A stretch of DNA of 64,000 bases, taken from the NCBI GenBank assembly GCA_019638235.1, contig JAHBUE010000001.1:2342492-2406491 (forward strand), in the 5' to 3' direction. The notes below the pieces were generated by a model. That model had not been told where the DNA came from and did no database searches. It was given only the letters and a program-made list of their open reading frames with translations. The translations under genes were made by a program, and so were the position numbers. Origin of the DNA: Cyclobacteriaceae bacterium (lineage in GTDB: Bacteria; Bacteroidota; Bacteroidia; Cytophagales; Cyclobacteriaceae). Positions 29,710 through 39,120 of the stretch are shown here, piece by piece. Each line of letters begins with the position of its first letter. The stretch's first letter is position 1.

Positions 29710-32004
29710 ATGGAACAAGAAATACTGGTTCGCTATACCGACCTGATTGCCGAAGAACTAAACCAACCTGTAAAATACGTGCGTGCCGTGGCCGAACTGT
29801 TGGCCGAAGGGGGCACTATCCCGTTTATTGCCCGCTACCGCAAAGAAATGACCGACAGCATGGACGAAGTAAACATTGCCGCTGTACGCGACCGGCTGGA
29901 GCAATTGCAGGAACTCGACAAACGCAGAGAGGCCGTTATAACCTCCATTGAAAAACAGGGCTTTCTTATCCCCGAATTGCTTGCCCTGCTTGCCAAAGCC
30001 AAAACACTTGCCGAAGTGGAAGATATCTACCTGCCGTTCAGGCCCAAACGTAAAACCCGTGCAAGCATGGCAAAGGAAAAAGGACTTGAGCCGTTGGCTA
30101 AAAGAATGTTTGAACAGGAGAATTTCGACCTCGATACGTTCGCGCAAACATTTATCGACACCGAAAAGGGCGTTGCCAATCTCGAAGAAGCCCTGGCCGG
30201 GGCACGCGATATTATTGCCGAGTGGGTGAGCGAAAACACCAAAACCCGAAAGAACCTGCGCGAACTTTTCTGGAAAGAAGGAACCGTAACCGCCAACGTG
30301 GTGAAGAGCAAGGAAGCCGAAGGGCAAAAATTCAAAGATTATTTTGACTGGAACGAACCTATCGCCAAAACGCCATCGCACCGGTTGCTTGCCCTACGCA
30401 GGGGCGAAAAGGAAGGCATTCTTATGCTCGATATTTTCCCTCCCGAAGAATCTGCCATTGATGCGCTTGAGCGGCAGTTTTTGAACGGTAGTAATGCCGC
30501 AACAGAACAGGTTAAACTTGCCATCCACGATAGCTATAAACGGTTGCTACGCCCCTCGTTGGAAACTGAAATCCGCATGGAATCAAAAATGAAAGCGGAC
30601 GAAGAAGCGATAAAAGTATTTGCCTCAAACCTGAAAGAACTTTTGCTTGCCGCACCGTTAGGTCAGAAAAACGTATTGGCGCTTGACCCCGGCTTTCGCA
30701 GCGGTTGTAAAGTGGTTTGCCTCGACAGGCAGGGTAAACTCATTCATCATGACGTAATCTATCCGCATAGCGGACAAACAGCAAAGGCCGGAGCGTTGAT
30801 TAAAAACCTTTGTGAGAAATTTGAAATAGAAGCCATTGCCATCGGCAACGGAACGGCCAGTCGCGAAACCGAATCGTTTGTAAAAGCTATCGGACTGCCA
30901 CACAACATCATTATTGTAATGGTGAACGAAAGCGGAGCCTCCGTGTATTCCGCCTCGGAAGTTGCCCGCGAAGAATTTCCCGATAAGGATGTTACCGTGC
31001 GGGGCGCTGTTTCTATCGGCAGGCGATTGGTTGATCCACTCGCAGAACTTGTAAAGATAGATGCGAAATCTATTGGCGTAGGACAATACCAGCACGATGT
31101 TGACCAGAGTAAACTCAAACAAGGACTTGACGATGTGGTAATCAGTTGTGTAAACTCGGTTGGTGTGGAAGTGAATACGGCCAGCAAAGAATTGCTTTCG
31201 TATGTTTCGGGATTAAGCCCTGCCCTTGCGCGCAACATTGTGGAATACCGTAATCAAAACGGGCCGTTTAAAAATCGTGAACAACTGATGAATGTAACAC
31301 GGTTTGGCGAAAAGGTATTTGAACAGGCGGCAGGATTTTTACGCATCCGCGAAGCCGAAAACCCGTTAGATGCCAGCGCAGTACACCCCGAAAGCTACGA
31401 GATTGTAAACCGCATGGCGAAAGACTTGAGTTGCTCCATTACAGATTTAATGACCTCTGCCGAATTGCGTAAACAACTCAACCTCGCCAACTACATTACA
31501 GAAAAAACAGGCCTCCCTACCCTGACGGATATTGTAGCCGAGCTGGAAAAACCCGGGCGCGACCCACGCAACACGTTTGAAGTATTTAGTTTTACGGAAG
31601 GCGTGAACACTATTGAAGATTTGAAATTAGGCATGAAGCTGCCCGGCATTGTTACAAACGTTACCAACTTTGGCGCCTTTGTAGATATTGGCGTTCACCA
31701 GGACGGGCTTGTGCACATCTCGCACCTTGCCGACAAGTTTATTAAAGACCCGAAAGAAGCCGTTACCGTACAGCAAAAAGTAATGGTTACGGTAGTGGAA
31801 GTAGATGCCGCGCGCAAACGCATTGGGTTATCTATGAAAAACGACCCGTTTGCAGAACAGCCCCAACCAAGCGTTGTTAAAAAAACTGGTAAAGAAAACC
31901 GCACTACCAGCCATAAGTCCAAACACCAAAGCCACAAACCAAAGCAAAAAGAATTAAGCATGGAAGAGAAGTTGGCGTTGTTGAAAGAGAAGTTTAAGAG
32001 ATAA
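29710..32004 (+). CDS. tex: Tex family RNA-binding transcription accessory protein
   Basis: A 764-residue full-length Tex. The N-terminal helical Tex domain starts EELNQPVKYVRAVAELLAEGGTIPFIARYRKEMT. A YqgF/RNase H-like domain begins near residue 318 (VLALDPGFRSGCKVVC), helix-hairpin-helix motifs follow (LSPALARNIVEYRNQNG), and a C-terminal S1 domain lies at about 645-710 (GIVTNVTNFGAFVDIGVHQDGLVHISHLAD). A basic Lys/His-rich tail ends the protein. Tex binds RNA and associates with transcription and stress survival. GC content returns to the normal level here, so this is the core-genome side of the island boundary. Confidence 0.95.
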   Translation: MEQEILVRYTDLIAEELNQPVKYVRAVAELLAEGGTIPFIARYRKEMTDSMDEVNIAAVRDRLEQLQELDKRREAVITSIEKQGFLIPELLALLAKAKTLAEVEDIYLPFRPKRKTRASMAKEKGLEPLAKRMFEQENFDLDTFAQTFIDTEKGVANLEEALAGARDIIAEWVSENTKTRKNLRELFWKEGTVTANVVKSKEAEGQKFKDYFDWNEPIAKTPSHRLLALRRGEKEGILMLDIFPPEESAIDALERQFLNGSNAATEQVKLAIHDSYKRLLRPSLETEIRMESKMKADEEAIKVFASNLKELLLAAPLGQKNVLALDPGFRSGCKVVCLDRQGKLIHHDVIYPHSGQTAKAGALIKNLCEKFEIEAIAIGNGTASRETESFVKAIGLPHNIIIVMVNESGASVYSASEVAREEFPDKDVTVRGAVSIGRRLVDPLAELVKIDAKSIGVGQYQHDVDQSKLKQGLDDVVISCVNSVGVEVNTASKELLSYVSGLSPALARNIVEYRNQNGPFKNREQLMNVTRFGEKVFEQAAGFLRIREAENPLDASAVHPESYEIVNRMAKDLSCSITDLMTSAELRKQLNLANYITEKTGLPTLTDIVAELEKPGRDPRNTFEVFSFTEGVNTIEDLKLGMKLPGIVTNVTNFGAFVDIGVHQDGLVHISHLADKFIKDPKEAVTVQQKVMVTVVEVDAARKRIGLSMKNDPFAEQPQPSVVKKTGKENRTTSHKSKHQSHKPKQKELSMEEKLALLKEKFKR

Positions 32005-32043
32005 AGCCGGACTATTACGTATGTAAAGTTGTATATTTACAAA

Positions 32044-32346
32044 ATGGAAGTCAAAGCGAAACCTGTTTTTCAAAAGCGCATTTTCTGGGATATCGATTTC
32101 GACAAACTCGATTACGATGCAAAAGCTCGTTTTGTTATCGAGCGCGTGTTTGAACGGGGCGATGTTGAAGACATCCGGCAATGCAGGCGGTATTATGGTG
32201 ATGATACCATAAAGGGTGTTCTGGTTAGTGCAAAATGGCTACCGCTTAAAAGTATTCATTTGGCGAGCGCTATTTTTAACAATAAGATTACCGATTACCG
32301 ATGCTATACAGCAGCACTGTCGAACCCGGCACACTGGACGTACTAA
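32044..32346 (+). CDS. Small protein preceding an AbiEii-like nucleotidyltransferase, candidate antitoxin
   Basis: A 100-residue protein from the ATG at 32044; a TTG five codons upstream is less likely. The sequence (FQKRIFWDIDFDKLDYDAKARFVIERVFERGDVEDIRQCRRYYGD) resembles a small Bacteroidota family, DUF6922 as far as I recall, that occurs before AbiEii/AbiGii-type nucleotidyltransferases. It overlaps the next gene by 46 bases in another frame, which implies tight coupling. An antitoxin or partner role is inferred from position only. Confidence 0.65.
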   Translation: MEVKAKPVFQKRIFWDIDFDKLDYDAKARFVIERVFERGDVEDIRQCRRYYGDDTIKGVLVSAKWLPLKSIHLASAIFNNKITDYRCYTAALSNPAHWTY

Positions 32347-32927
32347 AAAAATTAATGTCCCTGCCCGGCTTAAACTCATTTTACTTAGTGGGGGGCACAG
32401 CTCTTGCGTTGCGTTTTGGGCATAGGAAATCTGTTGACATAGACCTGTTTTCAATAAATGATTTTGACAACAGCACAATAATTAAAGTGATAGAAAAAGA
32501 ATTTCCTGATTTCACATATCGTGGGGATGATAACCCAATAGGAATTTTTGGATTTATCGATTCATTAAAAATCGATTTAATCAAACACCATTATTTTTCT
32601 CTTATCCAACAGCCAATCATTAAAGAAGGAATCAGGATGTATAGCGACCAGGATATTATTGCCATGAAAATAATGGCTATACTAAAACGCGCTCAGAAAA
32701 AAGATTTTTGGGATATGGCCGAACTTCTGAATTATTACCCTTTAAAGACCTGTATCGAATTCTATCAGAAAAAATATCCTAACAATCAAATTCCAATTTC
32801 AATTCCTTACGCACTATCCTACTTCACCGATGCCGATGAAAGCGAAGATCCTGTTAGCCTGAAAGGGCAAACATGGGAATCGGTAAAACAAGCAATCAAC
32901 TGGCACGTAAGCGAATACCTGAAATGA
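32301..32927 (+). CDS. AbiEii/AbiGii-like nucleotidyltransferase (candidate type IV toxin)
   Basis: A 208-residue protein with the DNA polymerase-beta-like nucleotidyltransferase signature YLVGGTALALRFGHRKSVDIDLF (Gly31-Gly32, Asp46, Asp48). A third acidic position is possible in SLKIDLIKHH, and QDIIAMKIMAILKRAQKKDFWDMAELL follows, as in AbiEii toxins. The family includes phage-abortive and plasmid-stabilising toxins (AbiE system) that modify tRNA or other targets. It is preceded by an overlapping small gene and lies about 3 kb from the restriction island, with tex between. Codon use is AT-rich. Confidence 0.8.
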   Translation: MLYSSTVEPGTLDVLKKLMSLPGLNSFYLVGGTALALRFGHRKSVDIDLFSINDFDNSTIIKVIEKEFPDFTYRGDDNPIGIFGFIDSLKIDLIKHHYFSLIQQPIIKEGIRMYSDQDIIAMKIMAILKRAQKKDFWDMAELLNYYPLKTCIEFYQKKYPNNQIPISIPYALSYFTDADESEDPVSLKGQTWESVKQAINWHVSEYLK

Positions 32928-32939
32928 ATGTAGTGGCCC

Positions 32940-34478
32940 CTACTTCAATTCATACAGTTGCACTTCGTATGGCTTGATGTTAAGCGTTAGCGGTTTTTGC
33001 TTTTTGAATTTTAACAATGTTCCGTTAAATAAAGGTTCTGCTTTTTTTACTTTTTCAATAGCAATAAGTTGAACGCCTGCGACTTGATTCTTATCAGAAA
33101 GATTAACAACTACCAGCACCTTTTGGTTATTGGTGTAGCGCAAAAATGAAAATACATTATCATTGTTGTTTTCAATGACCTGGTATTTTCCAACTGTCAA
33201 TGCAGGAACAGTTTTCTTCAACTCAATCATTTTCTTGTAATGGTTCCACAGCGAGGCAGGATTACCCCTTTGTTCTTCCAACGAAATACCATCGTAAGGC
33301 TTAACATTGGTGCTATCCCACCAGGGGCCGGTGTCTTTATACCAAAGTGCCATGCCAGTACCCTCTGCACTTGCTGTCCACTCAAAGGCTTCCCGCATGG
33401 GTATGTCGTTGCCATCGGTATCGCCTTCTATTTGTTTACCTTTCATTCCGATTTCCTGCCCGTAATATAGCAGGGGTATTCCTCCCAACAACATATTAAG
33501 CGAAGCGGCAACTTTCAGTTTTTCATCGGTCATACCAACAACAGAACCAAACCTGCGCGTATCGTGATTTTCAATGAAAACAATTTGCTCCTTTCCTTCC
33601 GGATTTTTAGTGAGCGTACTATCGGCAGCCTTGGTAAGTTCTTTCTTATTAAATTGCTCAATAGCCCAGCTTAAATAAAAAGCAAACACCCGATCAACAT
33701 TAGCTTCGCGAAAGTATTCGCGTCCAAGCGAAAACCAGTTTGCCTGCTCTGCAATTATTTTAATATCAGGATTTGTTTTTCTAAGGTCGTTAAGAACCGG
33801 AACCCAAAAATCACGAAAGAGATTAGTAACTTTTCCCATGTTGTCAAGATCATCCATCATGTGGTCGAGCCGGAAGCCATCTACACCATCGTCAAACTTC
33901 CCATCACCGTTAGGGTCGAGCCAGAAGTTGAGCACGTCAAACGTATAGTTTCGCACTGCCGGGTTATTCATATTCACAACTATTATCTTCTGCTTTGAAT
34001 TAGTGTAGGTAGTGAACTCCGGTATGTTATAAAAGAAAAACGGTTTTTGATTTAAGCTGTCATCGTAATACAAATAATCCGAAAAGGGCGACTTGGGATT
34101 ATCAAACGAATCGATATACCAGGGATGCTCGTGCGTAACGTATTGCATCTCAACGTCCTGGTAAATTTTCATACCGCGCTTATGCACTTCTTTCACTAAC
34201 TCCACATACTCATCTAACGTACCATAAGCGGGGTCAATTTTCTCAAAATCGGTAGCGAAGTAATTATGATAAAACTCCGACTGATATAACGGTGTCAGCA
34301 AAATTGATGTAACACCAAGTTCCTGCAAATAATCCAACTTTTGTTTCATACCCGGTAGGTCACCGTGCCCATCTCCATTACTATCAAAAAAACTGCGTTG
34401 AAAAACATGATAGATTACTTCCTGCGCCTGAAGGTGAAGTGAAAACAATACCAATAATGCGATTAAAATTTTCTTCAT
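32940..34478 (-). CDS. Secreted GH13 alpha-amylase family enzyme
   Basis: A 512-residue protein with a signal peptide (MKKILIALLVLFSLHLQA). The GH13 barrel has IYHVFQRSFFDSNGDGHGD, GFRLDHMMDD (nucleophile Asp205), IIAEQANW (acid/base Glu244) and IENHDTRRF (Asp306), followed by a C-terminal beta-sandwich from about residue 425. A calcium-binding-like DPNGDGKFDDG loop precedes the nucleophile. It should hydrolyse or rearrange alpha-glucosidic bonds in the periplasm or at the cell surface. It is the last gene of a four-gene operon and starts 12 bases after GH127. Confidence 0.92.
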   Translation of the reverse strand: MKKILIALLVLFSLHLQAQEVIYHVFQRSFFDSNGDGHGDLPGMKQKLDYLQELGVTSILLTPLYQSEFYHNYFATDFEKIDPAYGTLDEYVELVKEVHKRGMKIYQDVEMQYVTHEHPWYIDSFDNPKSPFSDYLYYDDSLNQKPFFFYNIPEFTTYTNSKQKIIVVNMNNPAVRNYTFDVLNFWLDPNGDGKFDDGVDGFRLDHMMDDLDNMGKVTNLFRDFWVPVLNDLRKTNPDIKIIAEQANWFSLGREYFREANVDRVFAFYLSWAIEQFNKKELTKAADSTLTKNPEGKEQIVFIENHDTRRFGSVVGMTDEKLKVAASLNMLLGGIPLLYYGQEIGMKGKQIEGDTDGNDIPMREAFEWTASAEGTGMALWYKDTGPWWDSTNVKPYDGISLEEQRGNPASLWNHYKKMIELKKTVPALTVGKYQVIENNNDNVFSFLRYTNNQKVLVVVNLSDKNQVAGVQLIAIEKVKKAEPLFNGTLLKFKKQKPLTLNIKPYEVQLYELK

Positions 34479-34490
34479 ACGATATAATCG

Positions 34491-36452
34491 TTACTTGCTG
34501 TACTCCTTAAATGTTACCTGTCGTAAAATTGTTTTACCCATTGGTATCAATTCTACTTCTTCAGTATTTTTTGTGCCGGTGTTCCACAGCATAGCTTTAA
34601 ATCTTAATGAGGTCGGGTCGGATAACCTCACAGGCTCCCCCATGTATTCGTAAATCGTTAAACTCTTTGGTGAATAGTGCAGGTTATAAAACCCCGGTAT
34701 CGGGAAAGTTTTAACCCGCTCTTCAACACTTGCAATGGGCGAGGCAAGAACAAGCGCTCCATAGCTAAAATACACTTCGTTGTTAATATCGCGTTGTGCG
34801 ATAACCTCCGGTTTAAAATCAATCGTTACGGTTTCCTTTCCGCTCCATTTCTTTTTAAGAACGATAAAGCCGCTTTCATCCTGGTATTCCGCGCTAACAG
34901 TATATGTTGTTACCCAATCGGGCTTACGGATTTTTAATTCAAACTCTGTATCGGCTGTAACGTTAAACACAAGGGTGTTTTCAAACGGATAATTCGTAAT
35001 GGCCGATACCTGAACAGGCGCATCGTTCAGCGTTGTGTTAACCGTGCCCGGACCTAACAGTGAGGCAACCAATGTGTTCTCTCCCTTTAACCATGTATGC
35101 TGAATGTAGTAAGGTGTAATTCGCGCTGCATTGGGCACGCAACAAACTGCCGCCTCCTGGTGCACAGGCGAATAGCTGTACCGTGTTTGATGCTTATCAG
35201 AAGTATCGCCATTCAGTCCACCGGTCATGTAGTACGAATTGTCAGACTTCAGGTAAGCAATGCAGTTTTGTTCAGGATGACGCGAGCCTTGCGCGGCATT
35301 TAAAAATATTTTCTCCACCTTATCAGCATATTGGCTATTGCCTGTTTTAATAAACAACTCAACATAGCTATGCATCAGTTCGTGAATAGAACAGTATTCA
35401 TAACCCCGGTTTGTGGCATCCGCTTTTATGCCGCCAATCCACTCATCGCCCACGCCCGCACCCGAAGCTGTTGTTTCATCATTAATCTTAGCTAAAAATT
35501 TATCAATGGCAATTTTTAGCTCAGGATTACCCGAAGCATAATACGCAGCCGCCAGACTCCGCAAATGCTCATACACATGCACCCCGTGCGAAGTAAGCAT
35601 GAGCGTATCGTTCACTAACTTTTTGTATTGTGCGCTTTCATTTAATTCCTGTTCCGAAAAATCTTTATACAAGAACAAGCAATATTCACGATAGCTTTCA
35701 TTGCCGGTTACACGATAAAGGCTTTCAAGTACATCGGTTATCGTTAACCCGTGCGAGGTGCCGCCCACATTGGGCTGTTTTGAGTAAAACGGCTGCGAAT
35801 TGTTTACCGGGTAATTCTCCATCATATTCTTAACCGCGCGTTCAATAGCGGTAAATACTTTTTCATCTTTTGTGTATTCGTACCAGGCCCACAATCCGCG
35901 CAACAGACTTGCTTTCGCCCAAAGCTCTCCGTTCTCATTATCGAAGTTGTAACGCAGGTCGTTATCATAAATACCGAGGTAACCGTCTTCATCTTGTGTA
36001 GATAAGATATAGTTTACATAATCCTGAAGTTTGGCTAAATGAGCTTCATCTTTTAACAGAATAGCCGTTCGGATATACCCATCACGCCAGTTGCTTTGTG
36101 TTTCGCTATTCCACCATAAAAACTGTACCTGCCAGTCGCCATCTTCACCCAGCGCGCCAACATTTTTATGTTTTACTTTTTTTGTCAGCCTGTCTTCGCC
36201 ATAAATCCTGTCATCCATGATAAGCTCGGGTACTAACGTATCTAATCTACCGGCAAACCCGTCTAAGTTTTCGCGCAATTGCTCTTTTAGCCAGCCTTGC
36301 GGTTCAAATTCTGCAATAGTCAAGGGTTTGTACTTCTCCTCTATCGGAGTTAGTTTTTGGAAAGGCGAGTTTTGCTGATGCGGTTTCTTATCGGAACAAC
36401 TCATCGTAGCTAACATAAAAATTGTAAATACGATTACTGCATTATTTCTCAT
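34491..36452 (-). CDS. GH127-type lipoprotein (DUF1680, beta-L-arabinofuranosidase-like)
   Basis: A 653-residue protein with a lipoprotein signal (Cys19 in LATMSCSD). It has an (alpha/alpha)6-barrel N-terminal half and beta-domains in the C-terminal half. The zinc-thiolate site of GH127 can be placed: Glu352 and Cys354 (YEYCSIHE) and Cys437-Cys438 (AAVCCVPN). This equals Glu338/Cys340/Cys417/Cys418 of Bifidobacterium HypBA1, with Glu337 (GDEWIGG) as probable acid/base. The conserved set suggests an active cysteine glycosidase. GH127-type enzymes act on beta-L-arabinofuranosides, but related families (GH142, GH146) differ, so the substrate is uncertain. The GH13 gene follows after 12 bases. 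Confidence 0.82.
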   Translation of the reverse strand: MRNNAVIVFTIFMLATMSCSDKKPHQQNSPFQKLTPIEEKYKPLTIAEFEPQGWLKEQLRENLDGFAGRLDTLVPELIMDDRIYGEDRLTKKVKHKNVGALGEDGDWQVQFLWWNSETQSNWRDGYIRTAILLKDEAHLAKLQDYVNYILSTQDEDGYLGIYDNDLRYNFDNENGELWAKASLLRGLWAWYEYTKDEKVFTAIERAVKNMMENYPVNNSQPFYSKQPNVGGTSHGLTITDVLESLYRVTGNESYREYCLFLYKDFSEQELNESAQYKKLVNDTLMLTSHGVHVYEHLRSLAAAYYASGNPELKIAIDKFLAKINDETTASGAGVGDEWIGGIKADATNRGYEYCSIHELMHSYVELFIKTGNSQYADKVEKIFLNAAQGSRHPEQNCIAYLKSDNSYYMTGGLNGDTSDKHQTRYSYSPVHQEAAVCCVPNAARITPYYIQHTWLKGENTLVASLLGPGTVNTTLNDAPVQVSAITNYPFENTLVFNVTADTEFELKIRKPDWVTTYTVSAEYQDESGFIVLKKKWSGKETVTIDFKPEVIAQRDINNEVYFSYGALVLASPIASVEERVKTFPIPGFYNLHYSPKSLTIYEYMGEPVRLSDPTSLRFKAMLWNTGTKNTEEVELIPMGKTILRQVTFKEYSK

Positions 36453-36477
36453 AGTGTGGCAATTTATTGTACGAGGT

Positions 36478-37305
36478 TTACAAATTATCTTTTAACAATT
36501 TTTTCATCTGAACATTAAGTTGCCATTGATTGGCAACAGGCTCGCGCGAATATGGCAACGTGGGCATATACGGAACCGGCCCAAATTCCGGGGTTATAGT
36601 AATTTCCTTTTCATTATTCTTTTGGCGGATAGCAATAACTTCTCTCCACCAATTCATAAAACAAGTAAGGTGTTGCTGCCATTCGGGCGCAAAAGGATTG
36701 TTTACTTGCGGTGAATGCTCATACCCTACCCGTGCGTGAATGTGGCGAACATGAGGAAAAATTTCATCGAGAATATGTTGCTGATCATTAAGCATACTCT
36801 CCGACACGGTACACCAATGCGAAAAATCGCCCGTGAGTTTTAATTCAGGAAAGCGTTTTAGATATGGAAGCAACGTAGCCGCATGAAACGTAAAGCGTCC
36901 CCGGTGTATTTCGTGAAGAACAGAAACACCCGATGTTACCGCTATGCTTTCGGTTGCTTCAATAACGCGGCAGTTATCATCAAACGAAAAATAATCTTTA
37001 CCCGTATGGCTGTTAATAAAATCGGGTTGAAACGCAGCCAGATACTCCAGCCGCGCTTTCATGCGGACAATATATTCATCAACTGTTTCGGTTGCCGCGT
37101 CAAGCACTTGCTGCGCAACAAAACCAAAACCGGAAGCTGTCAACTTAACCTTATCAATTTCCGCTTGAAATTCGCGGATGAATTGTTCGTCCGCAGGCAG
37201 GTTAATCTCAACGCCATCGTAACCTTCCGCCATAACACGCGAAAGAAACTGCGCAGCCGTTGTACCTTCCTGTCCCCAGTACGGGCATAGGTAACGTACT
37301 ACCAT
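36478..37305 (-). CDS. Sugar phosphate isomerase/epimerase-like TIM-barrel protein
   Basis: A 275-residue AP-endonuclease-2/xylose isomerase-like TIM barrel without a signal peptide. The metal-binding positions are visible: LHEIHRG (Glu), TGDFSHW (Asp), HIHARVG (His) and TPEFGP (Glu). Such enzymes isomerise or epimerise sugars or related polyols in the cytoplasm. Its ATG directly follows the TAA of the dioxygenase gene with no gap, so the two are translationally coupled and probably work on the same intermediate. Confidence 0.88.
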   Translation of the reverse strand: MVVRYLCPYWGQEGTTAAQFLSRVMAEGYDGVEINLPADEQFIREFQAEIDKVKLTASGFGFVAQQVLDAATETVDEYIVRMKARLEYLAAFQPDFINSHTGKDYFSFDDNCRVIEATESIAVTSGVSVLHEIHRGRFTFHAATLLPYLKRFPELKLTGDFSHWCTVSESMLNDQQHILDEIFPHVRHIHARVGYEHSPQVNNPFAPEWQQHLTCFMNWWREVIAIRQKNNEKEITITPEFGPVPYMPTLPYSREPVANQWQLNVQMKKLLKDNL

Positions 37306-38124
37306 TTAGTACAATACCGGGTTAATGGGCGAATTGATAATCTCACCTATCTCCGCCCCGGGGCACCAGGTATTCCAATCGGCTACCTGGTTTTTATTTT
37401 CCGGTTGCTTCAGGCGCATATCTCTGTCCATATAAATAACAGTCATTACTTTGCGCACCTGGTCGGTTGTGTTGGCGCCTGCGCGATGAAACACCCAACC
37501 CGAGTGAAAACTTACTTCTCCTAAATCAAATGATTCGATTACGTGCTTGAAATCGGTAACCCGTAATTTTTGTTGGATAATCGTTTCGCTGTCATCACCA
37601 ATTTCCAGTTCGCGCCCTTCCACAATCTGGTGACTGCCCGCGCTGAATTCAAGCGGCCCCATTTCAAGCGGGGTTTCCTGCAAGGGTATCCACGCGGTAA
37701 TGGTCTTGTCGGTTTCTAATGGCCAGTAGTATTGGTCGGCATGCCAGGGTGTAATGCCACCACCACCTTCTTTAAACAATGCCTGGTCGTGATACAACCG
37801 CACACCTTCTACCTGCATAAGACCTGCCGCAATGGAAGCCAACCGTTTGCTGAAAACAAATTGCTTGATGCGCTCATCTTCGCGCCAGAGGTTAAACAGT
37901 TGAAGAAAGGCTTTCCCATACGTGTCGCGGTCCTCAACCTTTGTTTTTACGGTATTCATTTCCGCAACTTTGCCGGAAATAACCTGGTTGAAGTATCCGA
38001 TTGTTTCGGCATCGAACACGTTTTTTACTTTTATGAAACGGTTGGCCTCATAAAAATCGATTTGTTCTTGCGTAAGCAGATATGGCTTATCAAGCATTTG
38101 CTGAACAGAAACGGGTAGTGGCAT
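37306..38124 (-). CDS. Phytanoyl-CoA dioxygenase (PhyH) family Fe(II)/2-oxoglutarate oxygenase
   Basis: A 272-residue protein. The iron ligands are the HxD pair at His128-Asp130 (WHADQYYW) and a distal His, probably His213 (FHRAGANTT), with a 2-oxoglutarate Arg likely in QVRK. Bacterial members hydroxylate many small molecules, so the family name does not give the substrate. It is the first gene of the leftward operon with the TIM-barrel isomerase, GH127 and GH13. The 128-base gap to the divergent AraC regulator should hold the operon promoter. Confidence 0.88.
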   Translation of the reverse strand: MPLPVSVQQMLDKPYLLTQEQIDFYEANRFIKVKNVFDAETIGYFNQVISGKVAEMNTVKTKVEDRDTYGKAFLQLFNLWREDERIKQFVFSKRLASIAAGLMQVEGVRLYHDQALFKEGGGGITPWHADQYYWPLETDKTITAWIPLQETPLEMGPLEFSAGSHQIVEGRELEIGDDSETIIQQKLRVTDFKHVIESFDLGEVSFHSGWVFHRAGANTTDQVRKVMTVIYMDRDMRLKQPENKNQVADWNTWCPGAEIGEIINSPINPVLY

Positions 38125-38252
38125 AAGTAATAAGTTTAATTCACAAAACTAACCGGTTCACTTCCTCCAGTCCGGCACAGAAAAGGATAATTATAACACT
38201 ATATTGACATAAGAATAACACAGATTGCTATCTTTACGGTACTATTGTACCG

Positions 38253-39092
38253 ATGAGGGCGCTGTACGAGAATATTGCCAGTAAAAAAGGAAACGAGTCG
38301 TTTGTGGCCTACGCGCTCAAGGTTGCGTTTTTTGAATTCAAGTGGCATTACCACCCGGAGTACGAACTCACCCTCATCACAAAAGGAAAAGGCAAGCGGC
38401 TTGTGGGCGACTCGTACGAAAATTACGAAACTGGCGACCTTGTATTGCTTGGTGCCGACCTTCCGCACACTTGGTCGAGCGACCCGGTTAAAAACAAACC
38501 TGTTTCTGCAATTGTTATACAGTTTTCACCGGATTTTGCTCACCGCTTCCTGGAATTGGATGAGTTCAAAAAGATAGCCTCGTTATTAGCATCATCAGCA
38601 CGCGGGTTGTTCTTCCCCGATTCAAAATCAATCCGGCATGAGTTGGAACTACTCCCCACACAAACGGGTGTGGAAAAAATAACTTCGCTACTCGCCATCC
38701 TGCAAAAGCTCACCACGTTAAAACACTACAAGTTGTCATCGGAATATTTTGAGGCCATTAAAGGCGAAGAAACCGAAAGCCGTATTAATAAAGTATGCCG
38801 GCATATTCAAACCCATGCCGCAGAAAACCTGAGTTTGGAACAGGTTGCAGCGCTTATTCATTTATCGCGCAGTGCGTTCAGCAAATTTTTTAAACGAGCT
38901 ACGGGCAAAACGTTTTCCGATTACGTTAATGATATACGCATTGGCAATGCCTGCCACCTGTTAACCGAAACCGACAAAGCTATTAACGAAATTGCATACC
39001 AAACAGGCTTTGAAAGCCTGACGTACTTTAACCGGGTATTTTTGAAGAAGAAGAACATTACCCCGCGCGATTTCAGGAACAGGATTTTATAG
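38253..39092 (+). CDS. AraC family transcription regulator with cupin sensor domain
   Basis: A 279-residue protein. The N-terminal cupin-like domain (FKWHYHPEYELTLITKGKGKRLVGDSYENYETGDLVLLGADLPHTW) is followed by two C-terminal helix-turn-helix motifs (LSLEQVAALIHLSRSAFSKFFKRATGKTFSDYV and AINEIAYQTGFESLTYFNRVFLKK). It is divergent from the PhyH-isomerase-GH127-GH13 operon and most likely controls it in response to a sugar or its derivative. A -7-like TATCTTTA at 38230-38237 precedes its start. Confidence 0.92.
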   Translation: MRALYENIASKKGNESFVAYALKVAFFEFKWHYHPEYELTLITKGKGKRLVGDSYENYETGDLVLLGADLPHTWSSDPVKNKPVSAIVIQFSPDFAHRFLELDEFKKIASLLASSARGLFFPDSKSIRHELELLPTQTGVEKITSLLAILQKLTTLKHYKLSSEYFEAIKGEETESRINKVCRHIQTHAAENLSLEQVAALIHLSRSAFSKFFKRATGKTFSDYVNDIRIGNACHLLTETDKAINEIAYQTGFESLTYFNRVFLKKKNITPRDFRNRIL

Positions 39093-39120
39093 CTCTGACT
39101 ACTCTAAGACAACACTGCGC

